This document shows positions 1-9,057 of a stretch of DNA of 64,000 nucleotides, piece by piece (the first letter of the stretch is position 1; the number at the start of each line of letters is the position of its first letter). Location of the stretch: NCBI GenBank assembly GCA_963971225.1, contig OZ020269.1, positions 87,784,783-87,848,782 of the forward strand, in the 5' to 3' direction. The notes beneath the pieces are model-generated. The model saw only the letters and a list, made by a program, of their open reading frames with translations, was not told the DNA's origin and did not search any database. The position numbers were made by a program, and so were the translations under genes. Source of the DNA: Melieria omissa (taxonomy: Eukaryota; Arthropoda; Insecta; Diptera; Ulidiidae).

Positions 1-3000
1 GTCTCTTTCTACTTTCATACTAAGAAAATAATTGACCGCGCCCTTGTCTACAACCTTTATCACTTCTGATATCTTTCTTTTAATCAGCTTAAGCTCGTCT
101 AAGTCCGAACATGCTATAAGTAAATCATCTACATAAATAGCAATTAAACTGATTTTGTTTTGTCCTTTCATAACGTACAAACATGGTTCGCTCTCACATT
201 GGGTAAAACCAATATTTTTCAGAATTGAATCCATTTTGAAATTCCACTGTCGGCCTGATTGTTTTAGACCATAAAGAGCCCGTTTTAGTCTCAAAACCTT
301 TTTTGGGAAATGCTTATCAACAAATTTGTCTGGCTGCACCATATATATATCCTCGCAAAGTTCACTGTTCAGGTAAGCTGTTGATACATCCATTTGATGT
401 AAATGAAGCTCGTACTCAGCTGCTAGAGCAAAAACCATTCGTATTGTCTCATATCGCACTACAGGCGAAAAAGTCTCAGTGTAATTAACACCATACGTCT
501 GTGCACAGCCCTTTGCTACTAGCCTAGCTTTGAACCTATCAATACCTCCGCTCTTGTCTGCTTTGCATGAAAAAACCCACTTAGCCCCAATAGCTTTCTG
601 GCCCTGTGGCAGCTCAGTCAACTCCCATGTATCGTTCGTTATGAGTGCCTGATACTCACTTTCCATTGCTGCCCACCAGTGATCTGCGTACTCGCTGGTC
701 AGTGCCTCTGTGACGGTTTCGGGAATCTTGATGTCTTCCAGCTTCATAAATTGAAGAACGTTGTACTGCTTGCGTGGCCTGCCCGGAGCACCCAAACGAA
801 TTAGCTTCGGGCGACCTGGTCCGACTCTCGGCTCACCCACTTCGTTGTCGTCTTCGGCTTGTGATTCGTCGTGGTCAGTTTCTGCATCTCCGCATTCGTC
901 GTTCGCCTTCTCGTCTCTGACGCACTCCTCCTCGATCGTCACGTCGGTAATTTCAGCTGGCACACTCGGCTCCACAAAGTAAACATCTCGACTAACGATT
1001 ATCTTTCGTGTTGCTTTCTCCATTAAGCGATAAGCCTTTGATTCATCAGAATATCCGACCATCAAATATTCTTTACCTTTTGGTCTAAATTTACCACGGT
1101 GTGTCTTATCTAGTGCTATAGCCGTAGCACCAAACGTTTTCAAATGAGATACAGTTGGCTTACGTTTGAACCAGACTTCATATGGCGTCTTGCCGTTCAA
1201 CGCTCTAGTAGGTGCTCGGTTCCTTAGATATGCCGCTGTATTCACTGCTTCTGCCCACAAGACTTCATTGGCGGCGGAACCTACGATCATGCTCCTGGCC
1301 ATTTCAACCAGCGTCCGGTTGAAACGCTCAGCAACGCCGTTTTGCTGGGGTGTATGGGGAACGGTTAGCTGCCTTTTGATTCCGGCCTTCTTGCAATAAT
1401 CGTTAAATGCACGATTCACAAATTCGGTGCCATTATCGCTGCGTAATACTTTGATTTGGTTACCAGTTTGTCGCTCCACCATTGCCTTGAATTCACAGAA
1501 CTTCTGGAATACCTCATCCTTAGTCTTAACAAAGTACACAAAAACATATCGTGACTTGTCGCCGACAAACGTTAAGAAATATCGGCTGCCCGCAACAGAG
1601 GTGTTATTCATTGGACCACACAAGTCACTGTGAACAACTTCCAGAAATTCACCGGCTCTTGTCTCAGAACTTTCGAATGGCTTCACCGTACATTTGCACC
1701 TCATGCACACCTGGCAATCAATTCCATCAGGAAACTTGACCTTGAGTCCATGCACCATATTTTTGTTCACCAGCTCCTTTAAGCTTGCACAGTTCATATG
1801 GCCATAGCGATTGTGCCATTTCATAGCGTTCTCGTTACATGTAAAAAACAATTGGTTATGCGTTGCATTGAACAGAAAAAGGTCTCCGACCTTGTCGGCT
1901 TCAAGAATAATCTCACCACTACCGCTCACAATCGTTGCTGCCTTCGAAGTAAAATTCACGCAGTAATTGTTCGCCACTGCCTTTCCAACTGAGATAAAGT
2001 TGCACCGCAATCCCGGTACAAATAGAACGTCGCTCAACTCGATGTCGCAGGTAGTGCTTTTTATTCGAACTTTGCCAATTCCTTCTGCTTTCACTTTCTT
2101 GTTGTCCGCCATACAAATGTTCTCTTCATACGCTTCGACTGAAACGAACATCTCTCGACTGCCACAAAGATGCGAAGTGGCGCCGCTGTCAATACACCAC
2201 ACGGTTGCGCTCAACGAATCCGGACTTGATCTCACACGCGCAGAAAATGATGCTTGCGTATGCTCTCTTTTGTTCTCTTTCTCTTTGCACTGCGCCGCGT
2301 AATGGCCCTTGCGGCCACAGTTGTAGCATTTGAAATTTCTTGATTTTCGCGCACCTGCATGGCCGCCTTTGTTTTCGCTGCTGCTGTTCGTTTTGGAACT
2401 GTTTTGGATGTTCCCGTTATTCGAACGCGCCATGAATGCTTCTACGCTACATTCAGCATTAACGACCTTGTCACAGTTCACCTTTCGTCGATCACCCTCC
2501 TCAGTCAGCTTGAGCTTCAGCGTACTCAGCCTGGGAAGGTCGTCGCGCGTTTCCAATGCGACCACAAAATTTTCGTAGCTTTTTGGTAAACTCGCCATCA
2601 GCATGATAACATACAGCTCATCCTGAAGAGTGACACCGATCTCGGCCAATGCCTCTACCGTTGACACAAACTTGCAGATGTAATGCTGCACACTTTCGTT
2701 TTCGTCCATACGCATGGCAAGTAGCTGCTTGAATAGCGTAACCTTGCGCACTGGTCCACGTGGTCGATGGATCTCCTTCAGCGTATTCCACACATCGCTC
2801 GACGTCGTGCAACCTTTTATGTGCGCTATCTGCAACGGAGTAGCACTCAATATAATTGTTGCGGTAGCCTTGTCATCCCTCTTTGTCCAAGCGGTCGCTG
2901 CTGCACGGCTGGTCTCGTCGGTTGCCTCAGGCTTCACCTCAGCTCCGGAGGCTATGCCCCACAGATCTTGGTGCACCAGCACACTTCGCATCTGGAGGCT

Positions 3001-3057
3001 CCAAGAATCATAATTCGATTCATTAAGCTTCTCGATGTTGTATGCCGAAGAACTCAT
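1..3057 (-). CDS. copia Gag-Pol polyprotein, partial (open at window edge)
   Basis: I read this frame codon by codon from the ATG at 3057 to base 1 and found no stop in 1019 codons; it continues past the edge. Domains in order: a copia-type Gag (about residues 1-230); a CX2CX4HX4C zinc knuckle (C244-C257, CYNCGRKGHYAAQC); an aspartic protease with DSGAT near residue 290; an integrase with an HHCC finger (about 410-455) and D478, D541, E577 (SDNGTEF and NGVAERFNRT motifs); an acidic linker; and a reverse transcriptase whose YVDDL box is near residue 975. RNase H would follow outside the window. Like Drosophila copia, Gag and Pol share one frame. Single-frame integrity over all domains suggests recent insertion. 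Confidence 0.92.
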   Translation of the reverse strand, partial: MSSSAYNIEKLNESNYDSWSLQMRSVLVHQDLWGIASGAEVKPEATDETSRAAATAWTKRDDKATATIILSATPLQIAHIKGCTTSSDVWNTLKEIHRPRGPVRKVTLFKQLLAMRMDENESVQHYICKFVSTVEALAEIGVTLQDELYVIMLMASLPKSYENFVVALETRDDLPRLSTLKLKLTEEGDRRKVNCDKVVNAECSVEAFMARSNNGNIQNSSKTNSSSENKGGHAGARKSRNFKCYNCGRKGHYAAQCKEKENKREHTQASFSARVRSSPDSLSATVWCIDSGATSHLCGSREMFVSVEAYEENICMADNKKVKAEGIGKVRIKSTTCDIELSDVLFVPGLRCNFISVGKAVANNYCVNFTSKAATIVSGSGEIILEADKVGDLFLFNATHNQLFFTCNENAMKWHNRYGHMNCASLKELVNKNMVHGLKVKFPDGIDCQVCMRCKCTVKPFESSETRAGEFLEVVHSDLCGPMNNTSVAGSRYFLTFVGDKSRYVFVYFVKTKDEVFQKFCEFKAMVERQTGNQIKVLRSDNGTEFVNRAFNDYCKKAGIKRQLTVPHTPQQNGVAERFNRTLVEMARSMIVGSAANEVLWAEAVNTAAYLRNRAPTRALNGKTPYEVWFKRKPTVSHLKTFGATAIALDKTHRGKFRPKGKEYLMVGYSDESKAYRLMEKATRKIIVSRDVYFVEPSVPAEITDVTIEEECVRDEKANDECGDAETDHDESQAEDDNEVGEPRVGPGRPKLIRLGAPGRPRKQYNVLQFMKLEDIKIPETVTEALTSEYADHWWAAMESEYQALITNDTWELTELPQGQKAIGAKWVFSCKADKSGGIDRFKARLVAKGCAQTYGVNYTETFSPVVRYETIRMVFALAAEYELHLHQMDVSTAYLNSELCEDIYMVQPDKFVDKHFPKKVLRLKRALYGLKQSGRQWNFKMDSILKNIGFTQCESEPCLYVMKGQNKISLIAIYVDDLLIACSDLDELKLIKRKISEVIKVVDKGAVNYFLSMKVERD

Positions 3058-3169
3058 CCTCGACCTTTGGAGAAACTTTTCCGTTTCGCTACGCAAGCAA
3101 AACACTACAACAAACTTCAATATTTAAATTTTTTTTATTTTGCACTATGACCGTTGGTTTATGGGGTTC

Positions 3170-3183
3170 CTGGGCCCATAACC
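3170..3183 (-). other. copia primer binding site (internal tRNA-iMet fragment)
   Basis: The minus strand reads GGTTATGGGCCCAG directly after an LTR end ...GCAACA. This is the known copia arrangement, in which an internal fragment of initiator methionine tRNA primes reverse transcription instead of the tRNA 3' end. It fixes the inner LTR edge at 3184. Confidence 0.85.
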
Positions 3184-3335
3184 TGTTGCAAAAAATATTG
3201 GAAGTTTTCTTGTTTCGTGCACGTCCGCACCGTGCGACCGTTTATTCAGAAAGAGGCAAGTACAAAAAAGAATGCACAAAAGCAACTCATATTGAGTGGG
3301 GTTGTAAACAAGTGGGTTGCAGGGTTGCATTTGAC
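3184..3335 (-). repeat. copia 5' LTR (outer edge approximate)
   Basis: The LTR ends with CAACA (minus strand) against the primer site. The outer edge cannot be fixed because the second LTR is outside the window; Tc1-like coding homology resumes near 3341. The tandem TGCAACCC TGCAACCC near 3313-3330 may sit at or near the start. Confidence 0.6.
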
Positions 3336-3340
3336 TTCAT

Positions 3341-3537
3341 TTTACAATAGGTGGACATCCTGATCTGGGCTTTGAAACTAATACTCCTGTTTCCTTATAG
3401 TTGTTAACTACTCTTTAGATGGAGGAATGTGCTCTATCAACGATTTGGCCTATTTCGCGGTACGTTTTTCCTTTTTGCCATAGACCGACTATTATTTTTC
3501 GCTCGCTGATATTAATTTCACTTCTTTTGGTTGCCAT
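3341..3537 (-). pseudogene. Tc1/mariner transposase N-terminus, broken
   Basis: The minus strand encodes a 40-residue start (MATKRSEINISERKIIVGLW...) typical of the Tc1-type helix-turn-helix DNA-binding domain. A TAA stop at 3415-3417 sits where the family has a sense codon, after which the same frame continues with RVVNNYKETGVLVSKPRSG, the expected next segment of the second HTH. Homology stops near 3341 where the copia LTR begins. The catalytic DDE domain is absent from this window. Its 5' leader is cut by the errantivirus at 3592-3595, and its terminal repeats reappear at 17338-17548. Confidence 0.8.
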
Positions 3538-3595
3538 GATGAAACTTAATACTTTTAGCCGGCGACAAATCCTTGAAAGCACGTTTGCTTGCATA

Positions 3596-3908
3596 AGTTA
3601 AATAAAAATTTACTTTTTATTAAATAAAAATTAAACAGAGCTAGAGAGTTTTTGAATCTCAAATAAAGAGGAGCATTATTTGAGATTCAAAAACGGAATG
3701 AATTACAAGTAAGTAAACCGAAAGCTGCTAGCCGCTCCAACAGCGTTGGTGGCACCACAATATTCTGGGAATTGCATTTTTTGCTTCCCAGACGCATTGT
3801 CAGCATATTTGCTTGCTGGTGGTGTTTTGTTTATTTTAACTTCGAATATTCATCGTTGCTGACTGGTATTTTTGATTATTTTCGCTTCAAACATTGTCGT
3901 TGCTAACT
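3596..3908 (-). repeat. Errantivirus A 3' LTR
   Basis: 313 bp beginning AGTTAAATAA and ending GCTAACT on the plus strand; it matches 16963-17252. It differs by a 27-bp inverted duplication at 3649-3675 (see findings) and one C/T difference near 3888. Confidence 0.95.
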
Positions 3909-3919
3909 CCTCCTTCCTC
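3909..3919 (-). other. Errantivirus A polypurine tract
   Basis: The minus strand reads GAGGAAGGAGG immediately before the 3' LTR, the expected plus-strand primer for reverse transcription. Confidence 0.8.
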
Positions 3920-5409
3920 AGTTCCGAGCGTCCTCGGTCGATAGCAAAGAGCTAGGTATGTCGTTGATCCCAAGAGTTGTTGTCCCAGGTTCGGGTTTTG
4001 GTTCCGATATGACCACCGTTGTCTTCGTTTTGCATTGTTTTACAAAGATGAGCAGCATTATAAAGATAATTGCCGCAATCAATCCGGAATTGACATTGTT
4101 GCGCTCCTTGCTGCCGTCTTCTAACAGTTCGAGGTGTTCCGTGTTATTTATCTGCAGCTGCCTTATCATTTTTAGCGACAGGATTTCTTCTGCTTTATCT
4201 GCTGTAGTAGGCGGCTGAAGAATGGCTGGCATTGGCTTAGCGTTAACCATTTCTTTTGTTTTGAATATTTTGTCTTCTATATTGATAGTGGCGTTATGAA
4301 ATTTTATTAGGAATGTTCCGTTGAGGTTGACAGTTTCGTTATTTATGTTGATGGACCCCTTGTACTGATTAAGGAGTATTAATCCGGGGGTGATTTCCTC
4401 GATTGATGGTAGATGCTGATTGTTCGTTTCGATGCAATGCGGTGGTTGGCTTCGTAGCAGGTTCGGTATACATGAATTATTACTTAGATTTACTATATTA
4501 TTATATGAACAAATTGATAAATCGTTATAGTTTTGGCATGGCTTTTCTATGCCGTATACATTTTCTTCACATTTTAATATAATTTGATAATCGATTTTGT
4601 TAATTTTATCGCCTCTTTTTATAGGTCTTACAGTGAGTGTATCGCAAGGTTTGGGTTCGGTTGTGGGTAGGCTTATAATATAAATGATTGATTTATCGTC
4701 TGTGGCGATTTTTACATTGGCAAACTCTAGTGCTTCATTCACATTAATAAATGGTATTTCTTCTTTTTTTAACGCATTTTCTATAATTTTTATTTCTTCA
4801 TTCGAAAGTACATATGAATTTATTATATCGGCTTTCGCCCAATGGATAGCGTACGCTATGTTTATTATTTCTTCTTTTACAATTTCTAGTCTACTTCTTA
4901 TGTCTAGAATGAGGTTGTTCTCAGATTCTCTGTCCTCTTTTATAAATTTCAATATATTGTTGGTAATATTTGTTAATTCATTTATTCTGTTTGTTGTCAT
5001 TCTATTTATAATTACTTGTTTGTTGTTGTTTTCTAGTAGGTTATTTATTTTGTTTTCTATTATTTCTAGGTCATGATGGTCCGGATTCCCGGCGATCCAT
5101 TTCCATGCACTACCTATGAAATCTAATGATCTCTTTAATATCTTGTTTACTTTAAGCCTGCCTAAGTAGGATTTTGTTTGGGATGTTAGAAAGGAAATTT
5201 GGGAGACGAGGGGATTGTTGGGTCTTGATTGAATGTTTGCTGCGTGTTCGAGTCTGTTGATCAATTCATCATATTTGTCCAAGTCTATTATATGGATTAG
5301 TTTGAAGGTGCCGGTTTGTATCCTAGCTTCTCCAGTGTGAATCGTTACCAATTGGGTACTCGTATAGTCAAGTATCTGCACTTCCGCTATTGCTAGCGTT
5401 AAGATGGAT
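3918..5409 (-). CDS. env: Errantivirus A envelope protein (baculovirus F-like fusion protein)
   Basis: An open frame of about 495 codons ending at TGA 3918-3920, one base before the LTR. It starts with a hydrophobic stretch (SILTLAIAEVQILDY) that has no in-frame ATG nearby; errantivirus Env is normally translated from a spliced mRNA, so the start codon probably comes from an upstream exon. Visible features: a basic candidate cleavage site (ILKRS) followed by the hallmark GSAWKWIAGNPDHHD segment, several N-glycosylation sequons, a conserved LIKFHNATI block, and a C-terminal membrane segment (GLIAAIIFIMLLIFV) with a short cytoplasmic tail. The frame overlaps the pol stop at 5399-5401. Related to the Env at 61666-63282. 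Confidence 0.88.
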
Positions 5410-6307
5410 CTGGAAGAGTAGTATAGAGACAGTTCTTTATTAGATTTTTATGAATCGTTCTTCCTGATCGGGTAATTACTGTACTGTTTCTGTTTTCTGC
5501 TACAATTTCTTCTTTATACCTCGGGGTCAGCTTATTTCCTAATCTTTTATTGATATTGACATAAATTGTTTCTCCTATTAAATAGTCCTTGTAGGGTGTC
5601 CTATTTTTATTGTGATAATTTAAGTCCGCTTCTTGTTTCTCTTGTAGTTTTTTAATATTTTCCTTTTTGTCTTTTTCGATTTGTTCTGGGTCTGTGGTTA
5701 CTCTTTGTCCGAAGAATAGTTCGATTGGTTTTCGTTTGGTTGTCGAATGGATTGAATTGTTATATTCGAATATTGATTTATCTAGAAGTTCGGAGAAGGT
5801 TTCATGTGTGTTTCCTGATTTGAGGCAACGTATTATTTCAGATAGTGTTGAGTGGAACCTTTCTATTTGGCCGTTGGATGTGCTTGTGTAGGGTGGTTGT
5901 GTAGGTTTGTTAGCATAAATGTTATTGGACTTGCATTCAGAGATTTCTCGTTGTCAAATACTATTATTTTGGGTATTCCGAATGATATGATGATATCTCT
6001 AAGCGGTTGTTTAATATCCTCAACCGCTCTTGATTTCAGTATTTTGGCAAGTGTGTACTTAGAGAACTTGTCTATTGCAGTTAGTATGATATGCTTGTTG
6101 GTGTAGTGGATGTCGATATGGACAATGTGTCCGGGGTATTCTGGTATTGGGGTAGCTTGAATCATGTGTTTGTTGGGGTGACGATCATATTTATTAAGTT
6201 TACATATCTTGCATTGGTTAACTATTTTCTTTATTTTAGCTCTCATTCGGGGAAAATAACATTTCTGTAAAATTTGTATTTTGTTTTCTTCGCCATTTCG
6301 GTGTGCA

Positions 6308-6638
6308 AATTATTATTTGCGGTTTGTCAGTTGCGAAAAAATAATAATATTCGGCCAACTGCCGAAATTAAACGCAACTGACTCGCTTGAGCTCCAAAAT
6401 AGAACTGAAACTTTATTTTCCATTATTATTCCTAATTCACAACTTTGCTTATTGCTTACATTAAAGCATCCGTCAACACCGATGCTAATAGCCCCAATCA
6501 ATGAGAGGAAGATTGAATTGTTTACACCAAGAATTCGCATCACTTTAAGTGCTCCGCCTCAATTACAACGAACCGCGAATTCTTGCATTTATTGTTTACA
6601 AACGGCATTTACCGCTAATGCCATTGGGTGTCATAACT
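6308..6638. mobile_element. 331-bp insert with 4-bp TSD, probably a solo LTR
   Basis: The insert begins AATTATTATTTGC and ends GTGTCATAACT (plus strand) and is flanked by TGCA at 6304-6307 and 6639-6642. Removing it and one TGCA restores continuous integrase codons (..EHTRA / HRNGEENK..). The 4-bp duplication and ..TAACT end match errantivirus LTRs elsewhere in this window, so a solo LTR is the best reading. It holds an AATAAA-like signal and a palindrome near 6329-6382. It could instead be a short TIR element; ends have only a weak inverted match. Confidence 0.7.
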
Positions 6639-8871
6639 TGCACGAGTGTGTTCGTTAATAATTTCCGTTTCCTGGTCAGTTTTGTTTGTTATGTCGGTTA
6701 CCATTTTCCTACAAAAACGTGTTCTGTATCTGCTAAAGTGAGCTGAATAGATGCTTTGAATTTTTCCGAGTGTTCTTTCGTCGGTTTTTAAGCCGTTGAT
6801 GACTGAGGGGTTTAAATAACGTTTGAGGATATTTGTTAGTGTTTCTTCTGTGTATATCGGTTCTGTTATAATGTGGCGATGGTAGGTAGGAAATATTATT
6901 TTGAACTGATACGTGGAGGTTTCTCCGGGGTCTAGAATGATTTGATTTTTGTAAACATTTAACGGCTCATTGGCGAATTGTATTAAGTTTTGGGAGGAAC
7001 TTTCGTCACTGTTTTGTGTCGCAGTCATAGAGTTGATTTGGGTTTCGACAGGCGGTCGTGAGAGTGCGTCTGCCACTCTGTTTGTGTTTCCCGGTTTGTA
7101 TAGTAGTTCGTAATGGTATTCTTCCAAAATGGCTTTCCAGCGTTTGATTTTGGAATTCTTGTTGCTTAATGCGTATGTTAGGGGCTGATGATCTGTATAT
7201 ATTTTTACTTTTGCTGTGCCGTGAAGGTAATTTCGTAGGCATTTAAGAGCCCAAATTATTGCCAACATTTCTCTTTCGTTAGTGGCATATGCTTCTTCTG
7301 TTTTACTAAGAGTTCGGGATATGAATATAATGGGTTTTTTATCTTGTTCTAATACTGCACCTATCGCATACTTCGATGCGTCCGTTGTCAGATAGAATTC
7401 TTTGTTATAGTCGGGGTATGATAGCATTATGTCTTCTGTCGTTAAGGAATTTTTTACTTTGTGAAATGAATCGATGGCTTCTTCGGAGAGGGTGATAAGC
7501 TTTTTGCTTGAATTGGTTTTGGACACGCGTCCATCTTCCCCTCTTAAAAGGGACGTCAAGGGCTTTGCTATTTTAGCATAGTCTTTGATGAATCTTCGAT
7601 AGAATCCGGATAGACCTAGGAATGATCTTAAATCTTTCAATGTTTTGGGACGCGGGAAGTTCGTAATTGCTTCCACTTTCGCTGGGTTGGTTTTTATTCC
7701 TTTTTGAGAAACGATGAACCCTAGGAATTCAACCTCAGTTTTGAGAAATTCACATTTATCGATTTGCACCTTCATATTTGCATTGTGTAACGTTTGGAAA
7801 ATTGTTTCGAGATTTTGGAAGTGGGAATTAGTGTCTTTGCTGAAGACAATGATGTCGTCGATATACACGTAACATATTTTGCCTATATGTTCGCGTAGTA
7901 TGTCGTCGAGTGCCCTTTGGAAAATTGAGGGTGCATTTTTGAGACCAAATGGGAGTCCCACGAATTCATATTTGCCGTGTCTTACGGAGAAAGCGGTTTT
8001 TTCAATGTCGCTTTCTTTGAGAGGGATTTGATGAAATCCACTTTTGAGGTCGATGACGGAAAAGAATTTATTCTGTCCTAATTCTGAGAGCACATTATTG
8101 ATATCTGGTATAGGATAACGATCAGAAATGGTGACCGTGTTTAGTTTCCTATAATCGATCACAAGGCGGTATTTCTTTTCGCCTGAAGCATCCGTTTTTT
8201 TCGGTACTATCCATACCGGGGAATTATAAGGGGACCGTGAAGGTCGTATTATGCCATCGTCTAGAAGTTGTTTGATTTGGTTTTCAACTTCGTCTTTTAG
8301 GGAGATTGGGTATGGGTAATAGGCAGAATAGACGGGTCGGTCCGTGGAAGTACGTATCTCACCTTTGACTACTGTAGTGAATGTGAGTTTTTTGTTTGGT
8401 TCGGCAAACAGGTCCGAGAATTTTTTTGTCCATTTTTCGTTTGTAATTGCTCTTGTTCTGTCATGTGGTTTGTTCTAATGCCAAGAGCGTTTATGGAATT
8501 AGCAATTTGTTGCTTAATTTTGATTTTGTAATTGTTTCTGATTAGCATGTAGTTTTCTTTGGTGTAAATGATCGCGGACAGTTCCTTCAAACTGTCGTTC
8601 CCTAATATCCCGTGGAAGGATTTTAAGGTAGGTAGGAGGAAAAATTTAACGTTGATGTCTTTTTGTCCAAATAGATTAACTGTAGTATGATGGGTAATTC
8701 TAACGTTGCCAGCTATTGAATTCGCGTAAAATATTTTTTCGTTTGGAATGGGTTTCGATACGAGGTTCGGCTGTATGTAGTTTCTATTAGATCCTGGGTC
8801 TATCAGGAATTTTATCATTTCACCGTTGGCCAATCTACCTTCAAAGTAGGGCAACGATGAATATTTTAGTC

Positions 8872-8878
8872 TAAAAAA
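8872..8878 (-). promoter_or_regulatory. Gag-Pol -1 frameshift slippery heptamer
   Basis: The minus strand reads T TTT TTA in the gag frame, two codons before the gag stop (8866-8868). Shifting -1 here leads into the frame of the protease. This is a canonical X XXY YYZ retroviral slippery site. Confidence 0.75.
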
Positions 8879-8919
8879 TGTATGTCGGTAAAATCGTTAG
8901 TTTCATCGGTAGGTACGTC

Positions 8920-8933
8920 TTCTGTTGCATCTA
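8920..8933. repeat. LINE copy 1 target-site duplication (3' side)
   Basis: TTCTGTTGCATCTA here is repeated exactly at 14770-14783, bracketing the LINE and lying inside the errantivirus gag. Confidence 0.92.
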
Positions 8934-9057
8934 GGTTAGGTTAGGTTAAAGTGGCTGTCTTGGCCCGGGACTTGCCGAAAGACACACTTAGGCCACGGAA
9001 TGGGCCCGTTGTGATACCACAGGTTAAAAAGGTCTGTCTTGCTGCAAGTCGATAAGC

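Larger units (their letters stand above)
1..3335 (-). mobile_element. Ty1/copia retrotransposon, 5' part (runs off the left edge)
   Basis: On the minus strand this element reads 5' LTR (about 3335 to 3184), primer binding site (3183-3170), short leader, then one long gag-pol frame that is still open at base 1. The 3' end and 3' LTR lie outside the window. The LTR's upper edge is set only by where Tc1-like homology stops (about 3341), so it is approximate. The insertion lies within a Tc1-like transposase remnant. No disabling lesion is seen in the 3 kb present, so this may be a young, possibly active copy. Confidence 0.9.
5399..8878 (-). pseudogene. pol: Errantivirus A Pol (protease, RT, RNase H, integrase), frameshifted and interrupted
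   Basis: Pol is entered by a -1 shift at 8872-8878. Protease (8854 onwards) has LIDPGSN where the family usually has DTG; this could be a natural variant or damage. A one-base frameshift in an A-run near 8425 separates protease from RT. RT carries the CYVYIDDIIVFS catalytic box (plus-strand about 7855-7880), followed by RNase H (DASKYAIGAVL, TDHQPLTY) and integrase. Integrase is cut at 6638/6308 by a 331-bp insert with TGCA duplication; the codons on both sides join in frame. A second frameshift with a small deletion lies near 5915, between the catalytic core and the C-terminal FHSTLSEIIRC segment. The stop is TAA 5399-5401. Confidence 0.88.

Noticed and set aside
8934..8950. Interstitial telomeric repeat
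   Set aside because: The TTAGG-like units are the 3' tail of the LINE, bounded by its target duplication; they are not a telomere or a fusion scar.
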